Assembly: GCA_043808545.1 (NCBI GenBank)
Contig: JAZDEU010000006.1
Coordinates: forward strand, 1 to 20,531
Reading direction: 5' to 3'
Source: JAZDEU01 sp043808545
GTDB lineage: Bacteria; Patescibacteriota; Patescibacteriia; JAZDEU01
Length of the DNA: 20,531 nucleotides
In this document: in pieces, positions 14,161-20,531 of the stretch
Position numbering within the stretch: position 1 is the stretch's first letter
How the letters are laid out: the number at the start of each line of letters is the position of its first letter
The notes under the pieces: model-generated
Seen by the model: the letters and a program-made list of their open reading frames with translations, nothing else
Told to the model about the DNA's origin: nothing
Database searches by the model: none
Position numbers and translations under genes: made by a program

Positions 14161-14459
14161 AAAACGCAGTAAAAGATTATGCTCGCTATCTTGACAACGA
14201 AGGATTGCCAATAAAGAATATATATTTATATGGATCTTATGCGAAAGGCACAGCTCGGCGATGGAGCGATATTGATGTTTGCGTTATTTCTGCAAAATTT
14301 AACAAAGTGGATCCTTTGACTTATCTGTGGAAGAAAAAACGCAATAAAGACGTGGAGGCAATTATTTCCCCTGTCGGTTTTCATCCCAACGATTTTAGAG
14401 ACGAGGACCCGCTGGCGTGGGAAATTAAAAAAACCGGAATTAAAATTCCCTTGCGGTAG
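14130..14459 (+). CDS. Minimal nucleotidyltransferase (MNT) of a HEPN-MNT pair
   Basis: The 109-aa protein has the polymerase-beta nucleotidyltransferase signature IYLYGSYAKGTARRWSDIDV: GS at 35-36 and the metal-binding aspartates D47 and D49. An acidic E76 in DVEAIISP is in place for the third carboxylate. The ending GFHPNDFRDEDPLAWEIKKTGI is typical of this HEPN-associated subgroup. In studied pairs, the MNT protein neutralises HEPN toxins, in some cases by adding AMP. The gene overlaps the HEPN gene by 31 bases in another frame. The core motif looks intact, so the enzyme may be active even though the partner lacks an obvious RNase motif. Confidence 0.88.
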   Translation: MVKKTIPKKIENAVKDYARYLDNEGLPIKNIYLYGSYAKGTARRWSDIDVCVISAKFNKVDPLTYLWKKKRNKDVEAIISPVGFHPNDFRDEDPLAWEIKKTGIKIPLR

Positions 14460-14480
14460 CACGATGAAAAAACGGCTACA

Positions 14481-14669
14481 ATGCGATTGTTGAAAGATAA
14501 CAGCATAAAAGGAAAAATTATTTTAAAAGCAGAGGAAAATAGCGAGGCGTGGTATGTAAATCCAGATAATTTTAAAAGATATTTTCTGTGCCGTCCAACA
14601 GACGCTTTTAATGCGATGAAAAATATTGGTTTGGGAATTTTTAACAAGGATTTTGAGTTTGTGATATAA
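14481..14669 (+). CDS. Small protein consisting of a lone WYVNP-type domain
   Basis: The 62-aa product reads KGKIILKAEENSEAWYVNPD, then KRYFLCRPTDAFNAMKNIGLGIFNKD. From memory, this is a small domain common at the C-terminus of secreted CPR proteins, with conserved WYVNP, KRYxL, A-F/Y-x-x-M and LGLGI. No function is established that I know of. Here it stands alone without signal peptide, membrane segment or partner domain, so it may be a genuine small gene or what is left of a longer secreted protein. The frame is open upstream to the MNT stop but has no earlier start codon. The gap to the CBS gene is 6 bases. Confidence 0.7.
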   Translation: MRLLKDNSIKGKIILKAEENSEAWYVNPDNFKRYFLCRPTDAFNAMKNIGLGIFNKDFEFVI

Positions 14670-14675
14670 AATTTT

Positions 14676-15134
14676 ATGAGAGCGCAAGATATAATGACAA
14701 CAAAAATTATTTCTGTTAGACCAACGACGTCTATTGTATCAGTAGCTAAATTAATGGATCAATATGGCATTCATGGGGTTCCTGTGATTAGTGAAAACAA
14801 TTTTCTAAAAGGGATAATAACAGAGTCGGATTTTTTTATTAAAAAACTGCCAAATTTTTATTTGCCATCTTATATTAATTTTTTAAATGATTTAGGATTT
14901 CCTGATAAAATACCAAAAAAGGAACAAAGCAAGCTTAAAAAAGTAATAGATGCTGCAGCAGAAGATATTATGACTAAGAATTGCGTTTCAATTTTACCTG
15001 CCATAGAGTTAAATAAAATAATCGGCATTTTTAAAAGTAAGCATATTTATACTTTGCCTGTTGTTGATGAAACAAAAAAAATAGTAGGCGTTATTACAAT
15101 TGCGGATATTATTAAATTATTTAATAAATATTAA
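14676..15134 (+). CDS. Two-CBS-domain protein
   Basis: The 152-aa protein has two CBS motifs: residues about 5-55 (DIMTTKIISVRPTTSIVSVAKLM, GIHGVPVISENNFLKGIITESD) and about 92-150 (DIMTKNCVSILPAIELNKIIGIF, IYTLPVVDETKKIVGVITIADI). CBS pairs bind adenine nucleotides or related ligands and usually act as sensors controlling attached or partner proteins. There is no attached enzyme or channel, so this is a stand-alone regulator whose target is unknown. About 36 residues separate the two motifs, slightly more than in minimal pairs. The start follows a TATAAAATTTT stretch, which could be a -10 element. Confidence 0.92.
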   Translation: MRAQDIMTTKIISVRPTTSIVSVAKLMDQYGIHGVPVISENNFLKGIITESDFFIKKLPNFYLPSYINFLNDLGFPDKIPKKEQSKLKKVIDAAAEDIMTKNCVSILPAIELNKIIGIFKSKHIYTLPVVDETKKIVGVITIADIIKLFNKY

Positions 15135-15144
15135 ATCGTCGCTG

Positions 15145-15170
15145 TTGAAAAAGCCGTCTAATAATATAAT
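15145..15170 (+). promoter_or_regulatory. Weak candidate promoter for the protease gene
   Basis: TATAAT at 15165-15170 lies 22 bases upstream of the start codon. TTGAAA at 15145-15150 is only 14 bases before it, short for a sigma-70 promoter. Confidence 0.25.
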
Positions 15171-15192
15171 GATAATAGAGATGATTTAATTA

Positions 15193-17619
15193 ATGCAATA
15201 TAAAAATATGATAAAAAAACGATTAATTGAGATGTCAGTGAAAAAAAATTACACATATCTGAAAACAAAATTCGCTTTAATTAAGAAGGCGAAAATAAAA
15301 AGTTATACAGGGATATTTATTATTGCTTTCTTGGCTGGAATAGCTGTGGCAATGATTTGGACTATTTCTAATAATTTTCACCCCTTTTCCAGCGCGGCAA
15401 TCAGTAGTTCTTATATTGTAAAAATTAATAAGTCCTTTATCAAGAATGAGACAATAACCCCCTTCTCTTCTAAAACAGGTAAAATTTACGGGTTAAATAT
15501 AAATATAGAAAATTTAAAATTGAATAACGCGACAAGTTCCATAAGAGTAATATTAGTTGATAATAAATCAAATGAATATTTAGTTTATGAGGCATATCCC
15601 TTAATTACTGATAATAATTTAGCAGTGAGCAATGCTTGCGCGGAGACCTGCGATTTAAACGGTATAACGCCGACTAATCTTAAAATACAAATCATTGACG
15701 CTTCATTGAAAATAAAGAATATTTCTATCATTATGACACAGAAAAAAATACGCAACCGTAGCGAGATAAATAAAGTTGAACAGACGAAAATTAAAAAAAT
15801 GAATGCGCAGATTAAAAAGACAGGGAAAAAATGGATTGCCGGAGAAACTTCCATTTCCAAATTATCTTACGCGGAAAAGAAAAAATTATTTGTTAAAGAA
15901 GACGGCGCGCCGATGGATGAACTGCCCAATTTGCAGGGTTTTGAATATTATAAAGGCGGGATATTTGAAATTGATTCCAAAGTGAAAACCGCAAAAACAG
16001 GAGCGGTGAAATCTGCTTCAGTTTCAGTAACTTCAGCAAAGGAATGTACTGATTCTGATGGCGGGGAGAATTACTATACTAAAGGCACATTAAACTCTAC
16101 GAGAGGACGGGCATTTACAGATATTTGTATTGATAATGACTCCATAAGAGAATATTGGTGTACAGAAGGTCGAGAGTTTAGTAGTGTAACCACTAGTACT
16201 ATGTGTTTTAATGGCTGCAAAGATGGCGCTTGTATTTTTGAATGTAAAATAGACCGCATTATCGGCGATGCGGATGGCAATGGTTATCTTACTGAAACAG
16301 ACGCCGAGTTGGTTTCTATGATAGACGCAGGATTGATTTCCCCACAGAATAATATTTGCTGTCTTGACGCTGATAGAAATGGCAAAGTAGATATATTGGA
16401 CGCTTTAGCTATTGCGGAAATAGCCGCTGGTACAAGAACAAGTTCTGGGGTTTGGAATGGCAACTGTGATATAACTATTTCTAATTTGCCTGAAAAATGG
16501 GATTGGAGAAGTGTTAATGGAGAAAATTGGATGACACCGGTAAAAAATCAGGGAAGCGCTGGTACATGTTGGGCGCATGCTACAATGGGAGCGTTAGAAT
16601 CCCAGATCAATTTATATTATAATCAACATTTGAATATTGATTTGTCGGAGCAGATGCTTGCGGACTGTAAAAATTATCCTCAAATAGAAGAACTTAAATT
16701 ACCTGAAGAATGTGAGGGGTGTGACGGGGATAAATATTGTAGAATTATGCATTTAGGAATCGCCGATGAATTATGCGATCCTTATGCCGAAAGAAATTTT
16801 TCTTTTACCATAGAGGATAGCAAATGTGATTATGCCCACATTTGCTCTGATTGGAAAGATAGGGTATGGAAAAATTCGGATTTTCATGTTTATGCAGTTG
16901 GGAGAGGAATGTCTGATTGTGAAAAATATTCCATAAAAAAATATTCCATAAATTTAAGCGAAGCTGAATTTAAAAGAGTTCTTATTGAACGAGGTCCCAT
17001 GAATAGCGCGTATCATATATGGAATCATGCAATGGTGTTAGCAGGATATGAAAATGATGTTATTAATAAAAAAACTGTATGGATTTTTAAAAATAGCTGG
17101 GGAGATGATTGGGGAGAGAATGGATACGCAAAAATATCTGCGCCATTATCATGGAAATATATACCATATGGTTCTTTGCCGCTTGGACCGTTTATTCCTC
17201 CGAAAGGGCAATCTTATGAAATTGCCTGCGTTGACAAGGATTATGATGATTATTGCAACTGGGGCATATCGGAAAACAAACCATCATCATGTCCGATGTT
17301 TTGCAAACCAGAAAAAGATTGTGATGATTCAAATTCGGAGTTAGGCGCGTTTGACGAGAATTATAATTGCCGAGTTTTTAAAAAAACAATAAACATGGAA
17401 TGTAAATCAGGGCAAAAAATAGGAGATGTTAACGGCGATGGTCAAATTACTAATCAAGACGCTGATTTAGCGGCAAAAATAGATAGTAAACTTCTGTCAG
17501 CGCCTGAAAATATTTGTTGTTTGGATGTTGATCAAGATAAAGAGTTTAGCATCTTTGATGCCTTAGAAATTGCCGAAATCGCGCAAGGAAATAAAATGAG
17601 TCGGGGGATTTGCGAATAA
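15193..17619 (+). CDS. Membrane-anchored papain-family (C1A) protease flanked by two dockerins
   Basis: Residues 1-37 are basic, followed by one membrane segment at about 38-58, so the rest probably faces outward. About 65-185 is a beta-rich domain. A propeptide-like LSYAEKKKLFVKEDGAP and LPNLQGFEYYKGGIFE leads to a Cys-rich module at about 282-350 (DSDGGENYYTKG, CFNGCKDGAC). The first dockerin is at 352-425 (GDADGNGYLTETD, DADRNGKVDILDALAI). The C1A peptidase spans about 430-680, with oxyanion Q453 and nucleophile C459 in QGSAGTCWA, H612 in WNHAMVLAGY and N634 in KNSWGDDWGENGYAKI: the full catalytic set is present. A Cys/Asp-rich link precedes a second dockerin at 737-808 (GDVNGDGQITNQD, DVDQDKEFSIFDALEI). 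It likely cleaves proteins at the cell surface, possibly docked to a partner. Confidence 0.9.
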   Translation: MQYKNMIKKRLIEMSVKKNYTYLKTKFALIKKAKIKSYTGIFIIAFLAGIAVAMIWTISNNFHPFSSAAISSSYIVKINKSFIKNETITPFSSKTGKIYGLNINIENLKLNNATSSIRVILVDNKSNEYLVYEAYPLITDNNLAVSNACAETCDLNGITPTNLKIQIIDASLKIKNISIIMTQKKIRNRSEINKVEQTKIKKMNAQIKKTGKKWIAGETSISKLSYAEKKKLFVKEDGAPMDELPNLQGFEYYKGGIFEIDSKVKTAKTGAVKSASVSVTSAKECTDSDGGENYYTKGTLNSTRGRAFTDICIDNDSIREYWCTEGREFSSVTTSTMCFNGCKDGACIFECKIDRIIGDADGNGYLTETDAELVSMIDAGLISPQNNICCLDADRNGKVDILDALAIAEIAAGTRTSSGVWNGNCDITISNLPEKWDWRSVNGENWMTPVKNQGSAGTCWAHATMGALESQINLYYNQHLNIDLSEQMLADCKNYPQIEELKLPEECEGCDGDKYCRIMHLGIADELCDPYAERNFSFTIEDSKCDYAHICSDWKDRVWKNSDFHVYAVGRGMSDCEKYSIKKYSINLSEAEFKRVLIERGPMNSAYHIWNHAMVLAGYENDVINKKTVWIFKNSWGDDWGENGYAKISAPLSWKYIPYGSLPLGPFIPPKGQSYEIACVDKDYDDYCNWGISENKPSSCPMFCKPEKDCDDSNSELGAFDENYNCRVFKKTINMECKSGQKIGDVNGDGQITNQDADLAAKIDSKLLSAPENICCLDVDQDKEFSIFDALEIAEIAQGNKMSRGICE

Positions 17620-17657
17620 TCCATGATGTGCATAAGAGAATATCAAATAATGTGTTC

Positions 17658-17684
17658 GGAGTTTGGAGTTATTTTGCAAACTCC
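17658..17684. repeat. 8-bp stem hairpin downstream of the protease gene
   Basis: GGAGTTTG (17658-17665) pairs with CAAACTCC (17677-17684). It lies 38 bases after the protease stop codon and is followed by A rather than T on the plus strand, so it could fold in the mRNA but is not a typical rho-independent terminator. Confidence 0.5.
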
Positions 17685-17707
17685 AAAAAATATGATAAAA
17701 TGGAGTT

Positions 17708-17800
17708 ATGTATACCAGAATACTAAAACCATTAAAAAACAAGAGTTTTTTCTTGTTATTAATATTAAAATATGATTATTTCAGGAGGAAGAAGATTTGA
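17708..17800 (+). pseudogene. Remnant of the 5' end of an AAA ATPase gene (ATPase/DUF4143 type)
   Basis: The 30-codon frame begins MYTRILKPLKNKSFFLL, which closely resembles the N-terminus of ATPases of the AAA_14/DUF4143 kind, where the phrase continues with GPRGTGKTT (Walker A). Here it runs instead into ILKYDYF and stops at 17798-17800. An extended -10-like TATGATAAAAT at 17691-17701 precedes the ATG. It overlaps the start of the next ORF in another frame. The resemblance is from memory over 17 residues only. Confidence 0.5.
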
Positions 17801-18011
17801 TTTTGTCAGATTCTTCTTTATTTTTCTTGTATGGATTATTGGCGCATGGTTTATAATCCATAATGTCAACCTAGCAGACAGGGAAGGTTTCGCATTATTT
17901 AATGGAACATCTTATACAAGGGCGCAGAAAGCAGGGATAACAAATGGAATGGATATTGATCCGCCCAAGGCGGACAAGGAGTCAATGCCAAAAATGAATA
18001 TAGAAAAATAA
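17772..18011 (+). CDS. Small single-pass membrane protein, 79 aa
   Basis: I do not recognise it. A basic start (GGRRFDFVR) precedes one hydrophobic segment at about 11-32 (FFFIFLVWIIGAWFIIH), then a hydrophilic tail containing YTRAQKAGITNG and a proline-acidic region (DIDPPKADKE). By the positive-inside rule the tail would lie outside. The only strong Shine-Dalgarno-like sequence, AGGAGG at 17783-17788, is inside the frame, just after the ATG, so the real start is uncertain. It sits upstream of pilB, but a link to pili is only positional. Confidence 0.5.
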   Translation: MIISGGRRFDFVRFFFIFLVWIIGAWFIIHNVNLADREGFALFNGTSYTRAQKAGITNGMDIDPPKADKESMPKMNIEK

Positions 18012-18035
18012 TAGTTGCCGTATAGTGAATCCAGT

Positions 18036-18250
18036 TTAATTAAAAGTCAAAAATTAAAAGTTGAATTAAAAGTTATAAAATAAATTTTAAAATCCAAATT
18101 ATGCCAAATAAATTTTTAAAATAATAAATTTTTTTGGATTTTTATATTTTGGCATTGAATTGAAATAATTTTTGAGCTTTGATGTTTGGATTTAATATTT
18201 TTCTATTTCTAATTTTATTTTTAACTTTTAATTTTAGATTTTTAACTTGC
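18036..18250. repeat. AT-rich imperfect inverted repeat upstream of pilB
   Basis: The left half (AAAAATTAAAAGTTGAATTA region, then AATCCAAATTATGCCAAA) is mirrored by the right half (ATTTTGGCAT near 18146, TTTGGATTTAAT near 18185, and ACTTTTAATTTTAGATTTTT near 18225). Pairing is imperfect and base composition is nearly all A and T. It holds no coding signal and fills the gap between the small membrane protein and pilB. It may fold in the pilB leader. Confidence 0.5.
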
Positions 18251-18255
18251 AAAAT

Positions 18256-19935
18256 ATGCCGTTACCTAGAATTTCAAGCGAAGAAACAGAAGAAAAGTTT
18301 TTAGATAAAATGAAAATGATAAAAGATGAGGAGCTTGAAAGGCATACGAGCGAGAAAGCTGTTGCTTTAGGTTTTTCGTATGTTGATTTAAGGGAGTTCC
18401 CTATCTCTCCCGAAGCGATTACTGTTATTCGCGAAGAAAAATCTCAAAAGCTAAATGTTGTATGTTTTTTTTATAATAGAGAAGAATTTAGGATTGGTTT
18501 TTCCGATGAAAAAAAAATAGAAGCAATAAAGGTATTATCAGAAGAGCTAAAAGAGAAATTGCATGCTAATGGAGCGCTTTATTTTATTTCTCAAAATAGT
18601 TTTTTGCGCGCTTTTAAAGTTTATAAAACAATCCCGAAGATAAAAGAAATTACCAGCGGTGTTAAAATAGCTCCTGAGGATATAAAAAAATTTCAGGAAG
18701 AAATTAAAGATTTTACAGAAGTACAGGAGAAAATAAAAAAGATTTCATTGACTGATTTAATGACTCTTATTATAGCCGTTGCTTTACAGGCTAATTCTTC
18801 AGATGTTCATATAGAAGCTGGAGAAAAAGATGTAAAATTAAGATTTAGAATAGACGGAATATTGCATGATGTCGCTAGTATTAAAAAAGAAGATTGGTCG
18901 AAAATTATTTCTAGAATAAAACTTATATCTAAGCTTAAGCTTAATGTTTCTGATAAGCCGCAAGATGGGCGATTTACTATTTATTTGGAATCTATAAATA
19001 TAGATGTTCGTGTTTCCACTTTGCCTACGGCTTACGGAGAAAGCGCGGTTATGCGTATTTTAAGTTCAGGGGTGCAGGGGTTAGATTTTGAAAATTTAGG
19101 TTTGCGAAAAAAAGCTTACGCGGATCTTCAAAAAGAAATAAAAAAGCCAAATGGGATGATTATTACAACAGGTCCGACTGGAAGCGGTAAAACAACGACT
19201 TTGTATTCAATACTTAAAAAATTAAATTCTCCAGATATAAAAATAATAACATTAGAAGATCCTGTTGAATATAAATTAGCTGGAATAAATCAAAGCCAGA
19301 TTGATAAGGGAAAAGATTATACTTTTGCGAAAGGATTGCGTTCTATCTTAAGGCAAGATCCTGATGTGGTTATGGTTGGGGAAATTCGGGATGATGAAAC
19401 TGCTGATATCGCTATAAACGCGGCTTTAACTGGGCATTTAGTTGTATCTACAATTCATACGAATAGCGCGGCAGGCGCGATTCCACGTTTTTTAGCTCTT
19501 AACGCAAAACCATACCTTTTAGCTCCGTCGCTTAATGTTGTATTAGGTCAGCGCCTATTGCGCAGATTATGTCCAGAGTGCAAAGAGGAATATATTCCCA
19601 CTGATGAAGAAAAAGCAGAAGTAGAAAAAACTCTTGCGGCGATCCCTTCTAATTCTTTAGAAAATCCTCCATCTTTTGATCAAATCAAGTTTTATAAAGG
19701 TAGGGGGTGTATAAAATGCCAAAATATAGGATATAAGGGGCGGGTTGGAATTTATGAAGTTATGGTTATAACAGAAGAGATTAGAGCTAAGATTTTAGAA
19801 GCGAAGGACATTTCAGAATATGCGATAGAGCAGATGGGGCAGAAATCAGGGATGCTCACTATGCGCCAAGACGGACTTTTAAAAGTGATAGAGTGCGTTA
19901 CTACTTTAGAAGAGGTGTTTAGAGTGACGAAGTGA
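18256..19935 (+). CDS. pilB: Type IV pilus / type II secretion assembly ATPase (PilB/GspE family)
   Basis: The 559-aa protein has an N-terminal T2SSE_N-like domain (about 1-130, with ALGFSYVDLREFPI) and a C-terminal ATPase. It shows ANSSDVHIEAGEKDVKLRFRIDG, the Walker A motif GPTGSGKTTT (from residue 306), Asp-box ITLEDPVEYKL, Walker B VMVGEIRDDE (E376) and His-box TGHLVVSTIHTN. The zinc site C439/C442 and C485/C488 is typical of assembly ATPases of the GspE/PilB group. The hexamer sits at the inner face of the membrane and powers pilin assembly. I start at ATG 18256; a TTG at 18247 would add three residues and has no better ribosome site. No other pilus genes are in the window, though CPR genomes commonly hold a type IV pilus cluster. 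Confidence 0.95.
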   Translation: MPLPRISSEETEEKFLDKMKMIKDEELERHTSEKAVALGFSYVDLREFPISPEAITVIREEKSQKLNVVCFFYNREEFRIGFSDEKKIEAIKVLSEELKEKLHANGALYFISQNSFLRAFKVYKTIPKIKEITSGVKIAPEDIKKFQEEIKDFTEVQEKIKKISLTDLMTLIIAVALQANSSDVHIEAGEKDVKLRFRIDGILHDVASIKKEDWSKIISRIKLISKLKLNVSDKPQDGRFTIYLESINIDVRVSTLPTAYGESAVMRILSSGVQGLDFENLGLRKKAYADLQKEIKKPNGMIITTGPTGSGKTTTLYSILKKLNSPDIKIITLEDPVEYKLAGINQSQIDKGKDYTFAKGLRSILRQDPDVVMVGEIRDDETADIAINAALTGHLVVSTIHTNSAAGAIPRFLALNAKPYLLAPSLNVVLGQRLLRRLCPECKEEYIPTDEEKAEVEKTLAAIPSNSLENPPSFDQIKFYKGRGCIKCQNIGYKGRVGIYEVMVITEEIRAKILEAKDISEYAIEQMGQKSGMLTMRQDGLLKVIECVTTLEEVFRVTK

Positions 19936-19940
19936 TACTC

Positions 19941-19974
19941 AAAAAAACAAGAAAGCATTAAAACAAAAAAACAA
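19941..19974. repeat. A-rich tract with interspersed C/G, copy 3
   Basis: Same style as the tract at 5116-5154 (CAAGAAAGCATTAAAACAAAAAAAC), located between pilB and the antitoxin promoter. No coding signal. Confidence 0.45.
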
Positions 19975-19986
19975 TTGGATTAGCCC

Positions 19987-20014
19987 TTGACATAATTTTC
20001 ATTGTATATATAAT
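19987..20014 (+). promoter_or_regulatory. Sigma-70-like promoter of the relB-like gene with tandem repeat over the -10
   Basis: A perfect -35, TTGACA (19987-19992), and -10, TATAAT (20009-20014), are 16 bases apart. The 11-base unit TGTATATATAA occurs twice in tandem at 20004-20025, covering the -10. Antitoxins of this type commonly repress their own promoter, so the repeat is a reasonable operator. Confidence 0.75.
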
Positions 20015-20042
20015 GTATATATAATAAAAATAATCTATAAAT

Positions 20043-20321
20043 ATGACCACTGTTATAAATTTTAAAACTGACAAAAAAATTAAAACCCAAGCTCAAAAGA
20101 TCGCTGAAGCGATGGGGCTGAATTTAAGCGATATTCTTAATATTTGCTTAAGAGGATTTGTGAAGAAAAAAGAGCTATATATTAGCTTGAATGAAGACGA
20201 GTCAAATCCTTCTGACGAACTGCTTGAGGCGGTAAATGAAGCCAGGGAAGAGTATAAGAGCGGAAAGATGAAAAAATTTAAAAGCATAGATGGTTTAATA
20301 GCTCACATAGAAAAAAGTTAA
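20043..20321 (+). CDS. RelB/DinJ-family antitoxin
   Basis: The 92-aa protein begins with the ribbon-helix-helix pattern of RelB/DinJ antitoxins: TTVINFKTDKKIKTQAQKIAEAMGLNLSDILNICLRGFV, here recognisable by VINFKTDKKIK and LGLNLSD-like GLNLSDILN. This N-terminal domain dimerises and binds the operator. The C-terminal half is acidic and helical (SDELLEAVNEAREEYKSG), the part that wraps and blocks a RelE/YafQ-type toxin. The own promoter with tandem repeats lies directly upstream. The toxin gene expected downstream starts 10 bases later but is broken (20331), so the antitoxin appears orphaned at this locus. Confidence 0.9.
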   Translation: MTTVINFKTDKKIKTQAQKIAEAMGLNLSDILNICLRGFVKKKELYISLNEDESNPSDELLEAVNEAREEYKSGKMKKFKSIDGLIAHIEKS

Positions 20322-20330
20322 AACCGTTTT

Positions 20331-20453
20331 ATGAATGTTTTTACTTCCAAAAAATTTGATAAAATGTTCAAAAAATGTCCTCAAGAAATAGTAACTACTC
20401 AGCACGGTTTCAGTGCCATTTGCTTAAAACCCCTAATTTTAAATAAAAATTAA
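20331..20453 (+). pseudogene. RelE/ParE-like toxin gene interrupted by an inverted-repeat element
   Basis: The frame begins MNVFTSKKFDKMFKKCPQEI, the usual start of small RelE/ParE-type toxins (strand, then SKKFxKxxKK helix). At about 20390 the sequence changes into the palindromic element, and the remaining 20 codons (VTTQHGFSAICLK...) are element-derived, ending at TAA 20451-20453. Toxins of this family are about 85-100 residues, so most of the protein, including the RNase or gyrase-binding face, is missing. Promoter and antitoxin upstream look intact. Confidence 0.75.
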
Positions 20454-20531
20454 ATTCCAGCGCAAAGAATAAATCTTGTGAAGGCAAAATATTCCTTTAG
20501 CAAATGGCACTTTTGGAACTACTTGAGCAGT
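20391..20531. mobile_element. Inverted-repeat element inserted in the toxin gene, reaching the window end
   Basis: The left arm starts near GTAACTACTCAGCACGG (20391) and includes AGTGCCATTTGCT (20411-20423). The right arm has AGCAAATGGCACTTTTGGAA followed by CTACTTGAGCAGT up to 20531, so the 12-base GTGCCATTTGCT pairs exactly with AGCAAATGGCAC and the outer ends pair partially (ACTACTCAG against CTTGAGCAGT). The 80-base interior is AT-rich and has no ORF. It may be a complete MITE-like element or the start of a larger one cut by the window. Confidence 0.65.

Noticed and set aside
13753..14459. Calling the HEPN-MNT pair an active toxin-antitoxin system
   Set aside because: The RNase motif expected in the toxin is not visible, so only the family assignment is made.
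17658..17700. Rho-independent terminator after the protease gene
   Set aside because: The hairpin is followed by A residues, not T, on the transcribed strand.
18247..18255. TTG start for pilB
   Set aside because: The ATG three codons later is a better start, and no ribosome site favours the TTG.
1..20531. Alternative genetic code (TGA read as an amino acid, as in some CPR lineages)
   Set aside because: Intact genes such as the wzy-like gene end at TGA, and the only internal TGA is in the transposase remnant.
1..20531. CRISPR array
   Set aside because: No series of evenly spaced direct repeats; the repeats seen are inverted, single or low-complexity.

Overview
The window looks like a piece of a Candidate Phyla Radiation (Patescibacteria) genome. 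The evidence is low GC with very AT-rich spacers, many GC-richer palindromic repeats between and inside genes, a Wzy-type polymerase fused to TPRs, secreted dockerin-bearing proteins with conserved CPR-style modules, a lone WYVNP-type small domain, and a type IV pilus ATPase. Genes use the standard code (TGG for Trp, TGA as stop). No taxonomic search was possible, so this is inference. Both ends of the window lie inside repeats, as expected of a contig broken at repeats.

Left part (1-2047): a repeat copy with terminal inverted repeats runs into the 3' end of a leftward gene for a lysozyme/transglycosylase-like membrane protein and supplies its stop codon. The 5' end of that gene seems decayed: a signal-peptide-like start, an in-frame stop and a frame change lie upstream of the only usable ATG.

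Translation and envelope block (2048-6511): a Wzy/O-antigen-ligase-like protein with C-terminal TPRs, then smpB (4-base overlap), then ssrA (tmRNA), whose 5' acceptor strand lies inside the last codons of smpB. Next come infC, rpmI and rplT. A 118-bp hairpin sits between infC and rpmI and ends 6 bases before the rpmI start codon.

Decay zone (6512-7680): a lipoprotein gene broken by two in-frame stops, the first beside a small palindrome, followed by a 5'-truncated IS630-like transposase remnant with candidate terminal repeats.

Housekeeping block (7739-10879): recO (with a repeat-like in-frame insertion after its zinc ribbon), an unknown 150-aa protein, a YbaK/EbsC-type aminoacyl-tRNA deacylase, and tyrS.

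Surface and accessory block (10880-17619): a second, complete 181-bp copy of the terminal repeat element; a secreted 828-aa protein (Cys-rich module, dockerin, two CARDB domains, Fn3, coiled coil, C-terminal repeats); a HEPN-MNT pair; a lone 62-aa WYVNP-type domain; a two-CBS protein; and an 808-aa membrane-anchored papain-family protease flanked by two dockerins. The two large proteins share the same Cys-rich plus dockerin module and could belong to one calcium-dependent surface system. No cohesin partner is visible here.

Right part (17620-20531): a short remnant resembling the 5' end of an AAA ATPase gene, a small membrane protein, an AT-rich inverted-repeat spacer, pilB, and a RelB/DinJ antitoxin with a good promoter. 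Its RelE/ParE-like toxin is cut after about 20 codons by a palindromic element that runs to the window end.
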